The position numbers were made by a program, and so were the translations under genes. From assembly GCA_947370975.1 (NCBI GenBank), contig CANBNG010000017.1, forward strand, positions 46,385 to 110,384: a DNA stretch of 64,000 nucleotides, in the 5' to 3' direction. This document shows, one piece after another, positions 25,969-36,048 of the stretch. Origin of the DNA: Beijerinckiaceae bacterium (GTDB lineage Bacteria; Pseudomonadota; Alphaproteobacteria; Rhizobiales; Beijerinckiaceae). The notes under the pieces are model-generated. The model worked only from the letters and a program-made list of their open reading frames with translations, made no database searches and was not told the DNA's origin. Every line of letters begins with the position of its first letter. Position 1 is the first letter of the stretch.

Positions 25969-26931
25969 TCAGAACCAGATCTTCTGGCCTTCCATGCCCT
26001 TGTAGAGATCGGCCACCTGCTCGGCGTAGCCGTTGAACAGGAGCGTTGGCGCGCGCTCGCTCTTGCCGAGCACTTCTTCGGTGGCCTGCGACCAGCGCGG
26101 ATGGGCTACCGCCGGATTCACATTGGCCCAGAATCCATATTCGCTTGCTTGCAGCGATTGCCAGAAATTCTTCGGCTGTTCATCGGTGAAGGAAATCCGG
26201 GTGATCGATTTGGCGGATTTGAAACCATATTTCCACGGCACATGCAGGCGGATCGGCGCGCCGAATTGCTTGGCGAGTGGCTTGCCATAGGCCCCTGTCA
26301 CCATAAGCGTCAGGTCGTTCATGGCCTCCGCCATGGTCAGGCCTTCCACATAGGGCCAAGGATACCAGCTCAATTTCTGGCCAGGGCCCATTTTCGGATC
26401 GAGGAAGGTTTCAAAGCGCACGTATTTTGCCGATGCCAAGGGCTTGGCAATGGCAATCAGTGCTTTCAGCGGAAAGCCTGTCCAGGGCACGGTCATCGAC
26501 CAGGCCTCGACGCAGCGATGGCGATAGAGACGCTCTTCGAGCTGCACCTGTTTCAAAAGATCGTCGATGCCGATCTCGCGCGCCTTCTCGACCATGCCGT
26601 CGATCTTGATTGTCCAGGGCCGTGTCTTGAGCGTGTCGACGCGCGTGAAAATCCGCTTGTCGGTGCCAAATTCGTAGAAATTATTATATTGGCCGTTGAG
26701 CTTTTCAGCCGTCAGTTCACGGTCGAGCGTGAAGGCGTCATTGCGCTTGGCGGGATAGAGCGCGGCCGAGGGATCCGCCTCTTCGGTTGCTGCCAGAGCG
26801 ATGGTCGGTGTGAGGCCGGAGAGAAGTGCGCCCGCGCCTGCCCCCAGCACCGAGCGGCGGTCGAGGAAAAGAGCTTCGGGCGTGGCCTCGCGCTCTGAGA
26901 TTTCCCAGCCCTTGCGGCGAAAGTAATGCAT
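25969..26931 (-). CDS. msrP: Protein-methionine-sulfoxide reductase catalytic subunit MsrP (YedY)
   Basis: A 320-residue periplasmic molybdoenzyme. A twin-arginine signal is present (LFLDRRSVLGAGAGALLSG). Cys140 in RHRCVEAWSM is the expected molybdenum ligand of the sulfite-oxidase fold. The C-terminal part (LPTLLFNGY-type segment APTLLFNGYAEQVADLYKG) is typical of YedY. It repairs oxidised methionines in periplasmic proteins, normally with electrons from the heme membrane protein MsrQ. No msrQ is next to it, which is unusual compared with Enterobacteria. It is convergent with lsrB, with 11 bp between stop codons. Confidence 0.93.
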   Translation of the reverse strand: MHYFRRKGWEISEREATPEALFLDRRSVLGAGAGALLSGLTPTIALAATEEADPSAALYPAKRNDAFTLDRELTAEKLNGQYNNFYEFGTDKRIFTRVDTLKTRPWTIKIDGMVEKAREIGIDDLLKQVQLEERLYRHRCVEAWSMTVPWTGFPLKALIAIAKPLASAKYVRFETFLDPKMGPGQKLSWYPWPYVEGLTMAEAMNDLTLMVTGAYGKPLAKQFGAPIRLHVPWKYGFKSAKSITRISFTDEQPKNFWQSLQASEYGFWANVNPAVAHPRWSQATEEVLGKSERAPTLLFNGYAEQVADLYKGMEGQKIWF

Positions 26932-27077
26932 GACGTCTTCTCCTGCGGGCGGCGCACCCTCTGATGATGCGCGATCATCGCTTTATTGCGCGCGCGCGCA
27001 AGTCACGTGTGCTCGATCAACCACTTGCCTTCAGCCGTGCGGTTCCGCAAAACTGCGCCTTGCAACGAGGAGTTCTC

Positions 27078-27953
27078 ATGACCAAGGCGATTATCGGCAT
27101 TATCGGCGGTTCTGGCATCTATGATCTGCCCGGTCTCGAGATCCTGCGTGAAGAGCAGATCGCAACGCCCTGGGGCGAGCCGTCGGATGCCTTGCGCTTT
27201 GGCCGCATCGGTTCGACCGAGGCGGTCTTCCTGCCCCGGCACGGGCGCGGGCACAGGCTTTCGCCCTCGGGCATCAATTACCGCGCCAATATCGATGCGC
27301 TCAAGCGCGTGGGCGTGACCGATATTGTCTCGGTCTCCGCCTGCGGTTCGTTTCGTGAAGAGCTGGCGCCGGGGCTTTTCGTCCTGGTGGATCAGTTCAT
27401 CGACCGCACGCAGGGGCGCGCGTCGTCCTTTTTTGGCAATGGCTGCGTGGGGCATGTGTCCATGGCCAAGCCCGTCGCGCCCCTCCTGCAGGGGCGCATT
27501 GCGGCAGCCGCTGCCGCCGAAGAGATCGCCTGCAGGCGCGGCGGCACTTATGTCTGCATGGAAGGCCCGCAATTTTCCTCGCTCGCCGAATCGCTTGCCT
27601 ACAAGGCGATGGGCTGCGATGTGATCGGCATGACGGCCATGCCCGAAGCCAAGCTCGCGCGCGAAGCTGAAATCTCCTACGCGACGATTGCCATGGTGAC
27701 GGATTTCGATTGCTGGCATCCCCACCACGATGCGGTGGATGTGGCCTCCGTCATCAGGACGGTGCACGAAAACGCGGCCAAGGCGGCCCGTCTTCTCTCG
27801 CGCCTGCTGCGCGATTTTCCCGCAGAGCATGAGGCCTGCCCGATTGGCTCCGACCGTGCGCTCGATGGCGCGATCATGACCGCGCCGCAGATGCGCGATC
27901 CCGCTTTGCTGACGAAACTCGACGCCATCATGGCGCGCGTCAACGCCGCTTGA
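27078..27953 (+). CDS. mtnP: S-methyl-5'-thioadenosine phosphorylase
   Basis: A 291-residue protein. The ATG at 27078 is preceded by GAGGAG. Family features are IGIIGGSGIYDL at the start, the phosphate-site segment LPRHGRGHRLSPSGINYRAN, the Cys-containing SACGSFREELAPG, and the active-site segment CMEGPQFSSLAES. It splits 5'-methylthioadenosine into adenine and methylthioribose-1-phosphate. The next gene, apt, recycles the adenine, so the two form a salvage operon. Confidence 0.95.
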   Translation: MTKAIIGIIGGSGIYDLPGLEILREEQIATPWGEPSDALRFGRIGSTEAVFLPRHGRGHRLSPSGINYRANIDALKRVGVTDIVSVSACGSFREELAPGLFVLVDQFIDRTQGRASSFFGNGCVGHVSMAKPVAPLLQGRIAAAAAAEEIACRRGGTYVCMEGPQFSSLAESLAYKAMGCDVIGMTAMPEAKLAREAEISYATIAMVTDFDCWHPHHDAVDVASVIRTVHENAAKAARLLSRLLRDFPAEHEACPIGSDRALDGAIMTAPQMRDPALLTKLDAIMARVNAA

Positions 27954-27970
27954 AGAGAGAGTTGCACCCG

Positions 27971-28510
27971 ATGAGCCTTGCGAGCGAACTGCGCCAATCC
28001 ATCCGCACCATTCCAGATTACCCCAAGCCGGGAATCATGTTTCGCGACATCACCACGCTGCTTGGCGATGCGCGCGCCTTCCGCCGCGCCATCGACGAGC
28101 TGGTGCAGCCCTGGGCCGGCACAAAAATCGACAAAGTGGCTGGCATGGAAGCGCGTGGCTTTATTCTGGGCGGCGCGGTGGCGCATCAATTGTCGGCGGG
28201 TTTTGTGCCGATCCGCAAGAAGGGCAAGCTGCCCCACACCACTGTGTCGATTGCCTATTCGCTCGAATATGGCGTCGATGAAATGGAAATGCACACCGAT
28301 GCCATCGTGAAGGGCGAGCGCGTCATTCTGATCGACGATCTGATTGCCACGGGCGGCACGGCGGAAGGCGCGGTGAAATTGCTCCAGCAAATGGGCGCGG
28401 ATGTCGTTGCCGCCTGTTTCGTGATCGATCTGCCCGAGCTTGGTGGCGCAGCCAAAATTGAAAAGCTCGGCGTGCCGGTGCGTACGCTTGTCAAATTCGA
28501 CGGGCATTGA
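27971..28510 (+). CDS. apt: Adenine phosphoribosyltransferase
   Basis: A 179-residue protein of normal length. The ATG at 27971 is used because the frame's earlier start codon is a TTG overlapping the mtnP stop. It has the N-terminal IPDYPKPGIMFRDITTLL, the EARGFI segment and the PRPP-binding loop VILIDDLIATGGTAEGA. It makes AMP from adenine and PRPP. It lies 17 bp after mtnP, whose reaction releases adenine. Confidence 0.97.
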   Translation: MSLASELRQSIRTIPDYPKPGIMFRDITTLLGDARAFRRAIDELVQPWAGTKIDKVAGMEARGFILGGAVAHQLSAGFVPIRKKGKLPHTTVSIAYSLEYGVDEMEMHTDAIVKGERVILIDDLIATGGTAEGAVKLLQQMGADVVAACFVIDLPELGGAAKIEKLGVPVRTLVKFDGH

Positions 28511-28525
28511 CGGCGCGGCGCGCAT

Positions 28526-28543
28526 CCTCTCCCAAGGGAGAGG
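28526..28543. repeat. Short palindrome CCTCTCCC-AA-GGGAGAGG
   Basis: A perfect 8-bp stem with a 2-base loop between apt and the convergent MaoC gene. It resembles one hairpin of repeat copies A and B and may be a degenerate member of that family or a weak terminator. Confidence 0.55.
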
Positions 28544-28548
28544 GTTCC

Positions 28549-29541
28549 TCAATCCATTCGCCAGAAGGCGCTGCTTTCAAACTCGAACACGGGCGCGCCG
28601 TGCTGGTTGATGCCGCAATTGCGGCTGCGCATCAGGCCCCAGCCAGGACGTGATGTGACGCGCTTTTCGAGCGGCGTCGTGTCGAAGGTGATCGAATCGC
28701 CTGCAAAGACGGGCTTGAGCCAGCGCAGGTTGATGAAGCCCGGCGAGGGGCCGGCCTCGGTCGGGATCTGGCCGCGCGCGCGCGCGACATCCGCACTGCG
28801 CTTCTTTGCATCCACCATGGTGCGCATCCAGGCGGCGGCCGTGTGCCAGCCCGAGGCGGCCAAGGCGCCAAAGGGGCCAAGCATCGCCGCCTGCGGATCG
28901 GTGTGGAAGGGCTGGGGATCATAGGCGCGCGCAAAGGCGATCACTTCATCGGCGGGGAAGGCATGCGTGCCAAGCACGATGCGCTGACCGATTTCGATCT
29001 GCGAGAGCGGAGGAATGACGCTTGGCGTGTCGAAGGGCAGGAGCGGCGTGCTGGCGTCGGGCCTGGCGATCTTGTTGGGGCCATGCTCATGCCCGCGCCG
29101 GCCCATCATGACCGAATTGGTCTGCGTCATGACAATCGTGCCTGCGGCGTCATGCACATCGAAGCGAAACAGCAGCAGGCCGATGGAAGGCCGCGATTGC
29201 GATACGCGGGCCGAGAGCACATGAGCCTTGACGCCCAGCACATCGCCGGGGCGCACGGGCTTGAGCCATTTCACCTCGTCAATGCCGGGCGCGCCGCGCC
29301 CATCGGCGCGGTTGAGGAAACCCTCGCAATTAAGCCGCATGAGAATGGCGCATGTATGCCAGCCCGAAGCCGCAAGGCCGCCGAGCATGGAATGTGCGGC
29401 AGCCTCTTCATCCAGATGAAAGGGCTGGGGATCGAAGGCGCTCGCGAAAGCGATGATCTCGTCTTTGGTGACCGGGTAGGCGCCAAATTCGAGCGTGCTG
29501 CCGGCCGGAAAATCTTCGAAGGTGAGCAGTGCGTCACTCAT
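28549..29541 (-). CDS. Double MaoC-like (hot-dog) dehydratase
   Basis: A 330-residue protein made of two similar MaoC hot-dog units. The first has IIAFASAFDPQPFHLDEEAA and GLAASGWHTCAILMRL; the second has VIAFARAYDPQPFHTDPQAA and ALAASGWHTAAAWMR. The D-P-Q-P-F-H core contains the catalytic Asp and His of R-specific enoyl-CoA hydratases in both units. In many relatives these units are separate neighbouring genes; here they are one reading frame, joined at about residue 160. The likely substrate class is enoyl-CoA thioesters, but the chain length is unknown. Confidence 0.85.
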   Translation of the reverse strand: MSDALLTFEDFPAGSTLEFGAYPVTKDEIIAFASAFDPQPFHLDEEAAAHSMLGGLAASGWHTCAILMRLNCEGFLNRADGRGAPGIDEVKWLKPVRPGDVLGVKAHVLSARVSQSRPSIGLLLFRFDVHDAAGTIVMTQTNSVMMGRRGHEHGPNKIARPDASTPLLPFDTPSVIPPLSQIEIGQRIVLGTHAFPADEVIAFARAYDPQPFHTDPQAAMLGPFGALAASGWHTAAAWMRTMVDAKKRSADVARARGQIPTEAGPSPGFINLRWLKPVFAGDSITFDTTPLEKRVTSRPGWGLMRSRNCGINQHGAPVFEFESSAFWRMD

Positions 29542-29573
29542 GGCCCCTGGTAACCCCCGCTCAGGTTCAGGCC

Positions 29574-30671
29574 TCAGTTCGCAAAGCGGAAATGCAGGCA
29601 GTCGCCATCCTGCACGACATATTCCTTGCCTTCCAGCCGAAACTTGCCGGCCTCGCGCGCGCCTGCTTCGCCGTTGCAGGATACGTAATCTTCATAGGCG
29701 ATGGTCTCGGCGCGGATGAAACCTTTTTCGAAATCCGTATGGATGACGCCGGCGGCCTGCGGACCCTTGGTGCCTTTTTCAATCGTCCAGGCGCGGGCTT
29801 CTTTCGGGCCGATGGTGAAATAGGTCACGAGCTGAAGCAGCTCATAGCCCGCGCGGATGACGCGGTTGAGGCCGGGCTCTTCAAGGCCTACAGCATCGAG
29901 ATAATCCTTCTGGTCGGCTTGCGGCAGAACCGCGATCTCGCTCTCGATCTTGGCCGAGACGACAACCGCGACCGCGCCTTCTTCAGCCGCGCGCGTCTTC
30001 ACCTTTTCGGAGAAATGGTTGCCCTTGTCGGCAGCGGCTTCCTCGACATTGCAGACATAGAGCACGGGCTTGGAGGAGAGCAGACCCAGCGTCTCGAAGG
30101 TCTTGCGCTCTTCGGGATCAACCTTGGCGAGCCGCGCGGGCTTGCCTTCGCGCAGCAGCACGAGGCAGCGGCTCATGAGGTCGAACAATTCCTTGGCGTC
30201 CTTGTCGCCACCCTTGGCCTTTTTCTCGGTGGCGACCACGCGCTTTTCGAGACTGTCGAGATCGGCCAGCATCAGCTCGGTCTCGATGGTCTCGATGTCG
30301 TTGACCGGATCGATCTTGCCTTCGACATGGGTGATGTCGCCGTCTTCAAAACAGCGCACGACATGGGCGATGGCGTCGCATTCGCGGATATTGGCGAGAA
30401 ACTGATTGCCAAGACCCTCGCCCTTGGACGCGCCGCGCACGAGGCCCGCGATATCGACGAAGGTGAGGCGCGTCGGAATGATTTCCTTCGAGCCCGCGAT
30501 TTTGGCGAGGGCTTCAAGGCGCACATCGGGCACGGCCACATCGCCGACATTGGGCTCGATGGTGCAGAAGGGATAGTTCGCAGCCTGCGCCGCAGCGGTC
30601 TGGGTGAGGGCGTTGAAAAGGGTCGACTTGCCGACATTCGGCAGGCCAACGATGCCACATTTAAAGCCCAT
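29574..30671 (-). CDS. ychF: Redox-regulated ATPase YchF (OLA1 family)
   Basis: A 365-residue P-loop protein of normal length, starting MGFKCGIVGLPNVGKSTLFN (Walker A), with NYPFCTIEPNVG, the G3 segment DIAGLVRGASKGEGLGNQFL and a C-terminal TGS domain (EARAWTIEKGTKGPQAAGVIH). The family lacks a normal G4 motif and prefers ATP to GTP; it is linked to ribosome and oxidative-stress functions. It is divergent from the YchJ gene. Confidence 0.97.
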   Translation of the reverse strand: MGFKCGIVGLPNVGKSTLFNALTQTAAAQAANYPFCTIEPNVGDVAVPDVRLEALAKIAGSKEIIPTRLTFVDIAGLVRGASKGEGLGNQFLANIRECDAIAHVVRCFEDGDITHVEGKIDPVNDIETIETELMLADLDSLEKRVVATEKKAKGGDKDAKELFDLMSRCLVLLREGKPARLAKVDPEERKTFETLGLLSSKPVLYVCNVEEAAADKGNHFSEKVKTRAAEEGAVAVVVSAKIESEIAVLPQADQKDYLDAVGLEEPGLNRVIRAGYELLQLVTYFTIGPKEARAWTIEKGTKGPQAAGVIHTDFEKGFIRAETIAYEDYVSCNGEAGAREAGKFRLEGKEYVVQDGDCLHFRFAN

Positions 30672-30825
30672 GACAGATCCGGTTCGCTAAGGGGGGTGGG
30701 CGGTGCGCCCATATGGGTCTGTCCTATGGAATGGAGGCCCGGAAAGCAAGACTTGCGGCACGACTCGCGGACCAAAGACGCGGCCCCCTCTTGCCTCAGG
30801 CCCTGCGACCGGGCTATCTGCGCCC

Positions 30826-31341
30826 ATGACATTGACAACCTGCCCCTGCCGCAAGACGGCCTCCACCCCGCTCTCCTACGCCGAGTGCTGCCAGCCCTAT
30901 ATCGAGGGCACGGCCAAGGCGCCGACAGCCGAGGCGCTGATGCGCGCCCGCTATTCGGCCTTTTCCGTAGGGAAGATCGATTATCTGATCGACAGCGTCG
31001 CCCCCGAAGCCAGCGATGGCATGGAGCGCGGCTCGCTCGAAGCCTGGGCGCGCGAATCCGACTGGCATGGTCTCGACATTGTCGAGACGGTCGATGGCCA
31101 GCCGGGCGATGCCACGGGCATTGTCGAATTCGTCGCCCATTTCTCCCGCGCCGGTTCGCGCGAAGAACATCACGAGCGCTCGACCTTCCGTTTCGGCAAG
31201 CCCGGCGATTGCTGGTATTTCGTCGACGGCGGCAAGCCGCGCGGCAAGACGGTCGTCAAGGGCGCACAGATCGGACGCAACGATCCGTGCAGCTGCGGCT
31301 CGGGCAAGAAATACAAGAAGTGCTGCGGCGCGGCGGCCTGA
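30826..31341 (+). CDS. YchJ family protein with SEC-C zinc motif
   Basis: A 171-residue protein. The ATG at 30826 is used because it starts directly at the first Cys-rich motif (CPCRK with a later CCQPYI). A central NTF2-like domain follows (RARYSAFSVGKIDYLIDS, WLTF-free), and the C-terminus carries a SEC-C motif, GRNDPCSCGSGKKYKKCCG, which binds zinc and resembles the SecA tail. The function of YchJ proteins is not established. Confidence 0.85.
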   Translation: MTLTTCPCRKTASTPLSYAECCQPYIEGTAKAPTAEALMRARYSAFSVGKIDYLIDSVAPEASDGMERGSLEAWARESDWHGLDIVETVDGQPGDATGIVEFVAHFSRAGSREEHHERSTFRFGKPGDCWYFVDGGKPRGKTVVKGAQIGRNDPCSCGSGKKYKKCCGAAA

Positions 31342-31342
31342 T

Positions 31343-31376
31343 TTAAAAAACGGGCGAAGCCTATCTGTCTTCGCCC
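31343..31376 (-). terminator. Terminator of pth overlapping its last codons
   Basis: GGGCGAAG (31352-31359) and CTTCGCCC (31369-31376) pair. On the minus strand the stem is followed by a run of T. The upstream arm lies inside the final codons of pth, so coding and terminator sequence are shared. Confidence 0.75.
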
Positions 31377-31969
31377 AGCAGCTTCACTTCCTTGAAACCT
31401 GCGGCGTCCATCGCGAGGTGGATGCGGTTCTGGAAACCGGCGTCGTCGGGCTTGACCAGAAGCGGTGCGTTTTTCGCGATTGTCTCGCACAGGGTCTCGA
31501 CCCATTTCATTTCCGCTTTGCCGAAATCATTCAGCACGAAGGAATGGACGAGGCTTTTGTCGCCGGGGTGACCGATGCCCAGCCGCACGCGGCGATAATC
31601 ATTGCCCATATGCGCGGTGATCGAACGCAGGCCGTTATGGCCGGCATTGCCCCCGCCTGTCTTCACGCGCAATTTCGAGGGCGGCAGATCGAGCTCGTCG
31701 TGGAAGACGACGATGTTTTCGAGCGGGATCTTGTGAAAGCGCGCGGCCTCGGCGACGGCGCGGCCGGATTCGTTCATGTAGGTTTGCGGCTGCAGGAGAA
31801 TGACTTTCTCACCGCCAATCGCGCCCTCGGTCGCCAGACCCTGATATTTGCTGCGCGCGGGCGCAAAGCCATGCGCGCGTGCAATGGCCTCAACGGCCAT
31901 GAAGCCGATGTTGTGGCGGTTGCCGGCATATTGGCGGCCCGGATTGCCCAAGCCCACGAAGAGCAGCAT
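31361..31969 (-). CDS. pth: Peptidyl-tRNA hydrolase
   Basis: A 202-residue protein of normal length with MLLFVGLGNPGRQYAGNRHN (catalytic His19), the QPQTYMNESG motif and FHDELDLPPSKLRVKTGGG. It releases tRNA from stalled peptidyl-tRNA in the cytoplasm. It follows rplY on the same strand, a conserved pairing, with a strong hairpin between the two. Confidence 0.97.
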   Translation of the reverse strand: MLLFVGLGNPGRQYAGNRHNIGFMAVEAIARAHGFAPARSKYQGLATEGAIGGEKVILLQPQTYMNESGRAVAEAARFHKIPLENIVVFHDELDLPPSKLRVKTGGGNAGHNGLRSITAHMGNDYRRVRLGIGHPGDKSLVHSFVLNDFGKAEMKWVETLCETIAKNAPLLVKPDDAGFQNRIHLAMDAAGFKEVKLLGEDR

Positions 31970-31984
31970 CAGACCCCCTTATGC

Positions 31985-32010
31985 AAAACCGCCCGCGCAA
32001 GCGCGGGCGG
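31985..32010 (-). terminator. Terminator-like hairpin between rplY and pth
   Basis: CCGCCCGCGC and GCGCGGGCGG form a perfect 10-bp stem around two bases. On the minus strand it is followed by TTTTGC, so part of rplY transcription may end before pth. Confidence 0.7.
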
Positions 32011-32057
32011 AGATGGTTTCAACGCAGCACGCGCCGCTTGGCGCGGGCAGGCTGATC

Positions 32058-32675
32058 TTACTTCTTGCCCTTGGTCGGGGCCGCGGCAACCACCGGGGCC
32101 TCTTCCACGCGCGCCGGCGGGGTGATCGAGGCGATGGTGAAATCGCGGTCGGCCACGGTCGGCTTGCAGCCCTCGGGGAGCTTGATGGCGGAGATGTGCA
32201 GCGATTCGGCAATGTCGAGCGTGCTGAGGTCAGCAATGATCGCATCGGGAATCTGGTCGGCAGGAACGCGCAGCTCGACCGAGTGCAGGACGACGTTCAG
32301 CGAGCCGCCCTTCTTGATGCCGGGGCAGGTGTCCTGGTTGGTGAAGTGCACGGGCACGTTCACGCGCAGACGCGAACCCGCGCGCAGGCGCAGGAAGTCG
32401 ACGTGCAGGGGCGTGTCCTTGACGACATCGAGCTGGTAGTCGCGCGGAATGCAACGCTCGGTGCGGCCTTCGATGTCGATATCGAAGATCGTGGTCAGGA
32501 AGTGACCGGCGTAGATGAGCTTGTTCAGCTCGCGGTAATCGACCGAAATCGATTCAGCGGCGATGCCGCCACCATAGATCACACCAGGAATACGGCCTTC
32601 ACGGCGTACGCTGCGGGCGGCCCCCTTGCCGGCTCCGCTGCGGACCGTGGCCGCGAGGTTTTTGATCGCTGCCAT
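32058..32675 (-). CDS. rplY: 50S ribosomal protein L25, general stress (Ctc) form
   Basis: A 205-residue protein of the long two-domain type. The ATG at 32675 has AAAGGACC upstream and is preferred to an in-frame TTG further up. The N-terminal 5S-rRNA-binding part is visible (SVRREGRIPGVIYGGG, with DTPLHVDFLRLRAG), and the C-terminal TL5 domain carries the segment VHFTNQDTCPGIKKGGSLNV. The tail is Ala/Pro/Lys-rich. It is part of the large ribosomal subunit. Confidence 0.95.
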   Translation of the reverse strand: MAAIKNLAATVRSGAGKGAARSVRREGRIPGVIYGGGIAAESISVDYRELNKLIYAGHFLTTIFDIDIEGRTERCIPRDYQLDVVKDTPLHVDFLRLRAGSRLRVNVPVHFTNQDTCPGIKKGGSLNVVLHSVELRVPADQIPDAIIADLSTLDIAESLHISAIKLPEGCKPTVADRDFTIASITPPARVEEAPVVAAAPTKGKK

Positions 32676-32787
32676 CAGATAGGTCCTTTTCAATTAAAAA
32701 CAGCCCGTGCCTCCAAGGGTGTCGGCGGGCGCGCGCTGGTCATAAGGGAAAAGCCGGGGCAGGGCAATGACTGACGGGTATCTTCCC

Positions 32788-33729
<942 letters not shown>

Positions 33730-33887
33730 ATGGAAGTCCTCGCCCGATCACTGCCCAATGCTGCCGGGGTCTTAGCAAGGTTGTGGAGGGCGAACAACAA
33801 TGCGTTATCGCTACGCGACATCTTCCACCGGAAACATGGCCGTGGGCTGCCCCTGCGGGGCTTTCATCTGCCGAGCACAGCGCCTAG

Positions 33888-35978
33888 ATGTCGGCAATGA
33901 GCCGTCGCCCCGTTCCCCCCGATTCCATCCTGCCGCCCGGCGATAGCCCGGACGCGCCCCTTGAGGGGCTGGCTGCGGACGAGGTTATGACGCCCGACGA
34001 CGAGGATTTTGACGCCGAACTCGTGGCGCAGGATCTGGGCGCGGGCCTCGATCTGTCGGAAGGGGAGGCCGTGCCTGCCTCCGTCCGGCGCGGGGCCGAG
34101 GTGATTCGATCCTATTTGCGGCATGCGCCCACGGGGCCGGGCGTCTACCGGATGATTTCGGCCGAGGGCGAGGTGCTCTATGTCGGCAAGGCGAAAAGCG
34201 TCAAGAAGCGCATCGCCAGCTATGCGCGGCCCACCGGCCATAATGGCCGCATTGCGCGGATGATCTCGCTTGCCGCCTCCATGGTTTTCGTGTCGACCGC
34301 CACCGAGACCGAGGCGCTGCTGCTCGAAACCAATTACATCAAGCAGATGAAGCCCCGCTTCAACGTGCTGATGCGCGACGACAAATCGTTTCCCTATATT
34401 CTGCTGACGGGCGATCACGCCGCGCCGCAATTGACCAAGCATCGGGGCGGGCGCAATCGCAAGGGCGATTATTTCGGGCCGTTCGCCAGTGTCTGGGCGG
34501 TCAATCGCACCTTGAACGCGCTGCAGCGGGCCTTTCTTTTGCGCTCCTGCACGGATTCCTATTACGAGAACCGCACGCGTCCCTGCCTGCTCTATCAGAT
34601 CAAGCGCTGCGCCGGCCCGTGCACGGGCGAAATCTCGCATGAGGATTATGCCGCGCTGGTTGGCGAGACGCGCGATTTCCTGTCGGGCAAGAGCCGGGCC
34701 GTGCGCGAGGGCCTTGCGCTGGAAATGATGCAGGCTGCCGAGGCGCTGGAATTCGAGCGCGCCGCACGCCTGCGCGATCGTATTGCGGCCTTGTCGGCCA
34801 TTCAGGGCGAACAGGGGATTAATCCCAAGACTGTCGAAGAGGCCGATGTCTTTGCGGTTGTCGAGCAGGCGGGCCAGTTTGTGGTCGAAGTCTTCTTCTT
34901 CCGTACCTTCCAGAACTGGGGCAATCGCGCCTATTTCCCGCGCGCCGACCGTTCGCTCGGCGAGGCGGAAGTGCTCGATGCCTTCCTCGCGCAATTTTAT
35001 GCCGACATGCCGCCGGCCCGCCTTGTGCTGCTGTCGCATGACATCGAATCGCGGGCTTTGCTGGAAGAGGCCCTCTCCGCGCGCGCCGGGCGGCGCGTTG
35101 AGGTCGCCGTGCCGCAGCGGGGCGAGCGCCGCGAGCTGGTCGAACATGCAGCCAAGAACGCGCTCGATACGATTGGCCGCAGGCTGGCGGAAACCTCGGC
35201 GCAGCAGAAAATGCTGGAAGCGCTGGCGGCGGCGTTTGGCATCGAGCGGAAACTGCGCCGGATCGAGATTTACGACAATTCGCACATCATGGGCACGAAT
35301 GCGGTGGGCGGCATGGTGGTGGCGGGCGCACAGGGCTTCATGAAAAGCCATTACCGCACGTTCAACATCAAGTCGGAGGAGATCACGCCGGGTGATGATT
35401 ACGGCATGATGCGCGAGGTTCTGCGCCGCCGTTTCGCGCGTCTCGTGAAGGAGGAGGGCGCGGCTGTGCCCGCCGCCCCCCCGCCTTCGGATGACGAGGC
35501 CGCCCAAACCGAGGCCTTCCCGTCGCGGCCTGACCTGATCCTGATCGACGGCGGACGTGGCCAGTTCGATGCCGCCCGGCAGATCCTGGCGGAGCTTGGC
35601 GTCGAGGGGGTCGAGGTCGCCTCCATCGCCAAGGGGCCTGACCGCAATGCGGGGCGCGAGAGCTTCTTCCTGCCGGGCAGGGAGCCGTTCCGGCTGCAGC
35701 CGCGCGATCCTGCGCTTTATTTCGTCCAGCGCCTGCGCGACGAGGCGCATCGCTTTGCCATCGGCACGCATCGGGCGCGCCGAAAGAAGGAATTCACCAA
35801 ATCGCCGCTCGAGGAGATCGGTGGCATCGGCCCGGCGCGCAAACGCGCGCTGCTCCATGCCTTCGGGACGGCCAAGGCGATTTCGCGCGCCGGGCTCGCC
35901 GATCTCGAGAAAGTGCCGGGCATCAACGCCGCGACCGCGCGGCTCGTCTATGATTTCTTCCATGAAAAGGGCGGCTAG
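33888..35978 (+). CDS. uvrC: UvrABC system protein C
   Basis: A 696-residue excision endonuclease. An acidic N-terminal extension of about 75 residues precedes the GIY-YIG nuclease domain (GVY at 85-87, YVG at 98-100). Then come the UVR motif (AEALEFERAARLRDRIAAL), the RNase H-like second nuclease (EIYDNSHIMGTNAVGGMVV; LILIDGGRGQ) and C-terminal helix-hairpin-helix motifs (IGGIGPARKRALLHAFG). With UvrA and UvrB it cuts both sides of bulky DNA damage. pgsA, moaD and moaE follow on the same strand. Confidence 0.97.
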   Translation: MSAMSRRPVPPDSILPPGDSPDAPLEGLAADEVMTPDDEDFDAELVAQDLGAGLDLSEGEAVPASVRRGAEVIRSYLRHAPTGPGVYRMISAEGEVLYVGKAKSVKKRIASYARPTGHNGRIARMISLAASMVFVSTATETEALLLETNYIKQMKPRFNVLMRDDKSFPYILLTGDHAAPQLTKHRGGRNRKGDYFGPFASVWAVNRTLNALQRAFLLRSCTDSYYENRTRPCLLYQIKRCAGPCTGEISHEDYAALVGETRDFLSGKSRAVREGLALEMMQAAEALEFERAARLRDRIAALSAIQGEQGINPKTVEEADVFAVVEQAGQFVVEVFFFRTFQNWGNRAYFPRADRSLGEAEVLDAFLAQFYADMPPARLVLLSHDIESRALLEEALSARAGRRVEVAVPQRGERRELVEHAAKNALDTIGRRLAETSAQQKMLEALAAAFGIERKLRRIEIYDNSHIMGTNAVGGMVVAGAQGFMKSHYRTFNIKSEEITPGDDYGMMREVLRRRFARLVKEEGAAVPAAPPPSDDEAAQTEAFPSRPDLILIDGGRGQFDAARQILAELGVEGVEVASIAKGPDRNAGRESFFLPGREPFRLQPRDPALYFVQRLRDEAHRFAIGTHRARRKKEFTKSPLEEIGGIGPARKRALLHAFGTAKAISRAGLADLEKVPGINAATARLVYDFFHEKGG

Positions 35979-36048
35979 GACGTTCCTCACGGTCTTCTGC
36001 GTCTGTTGCTATTGACGCGGGGCCGCCGGGGCTGTTTCCCTGCCGGGG

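Noticed and set aside
33864..35990. 708-codon open frame on the minus strand
   Set aside because: It mirrors uvrC and shows the same shadow pattern.
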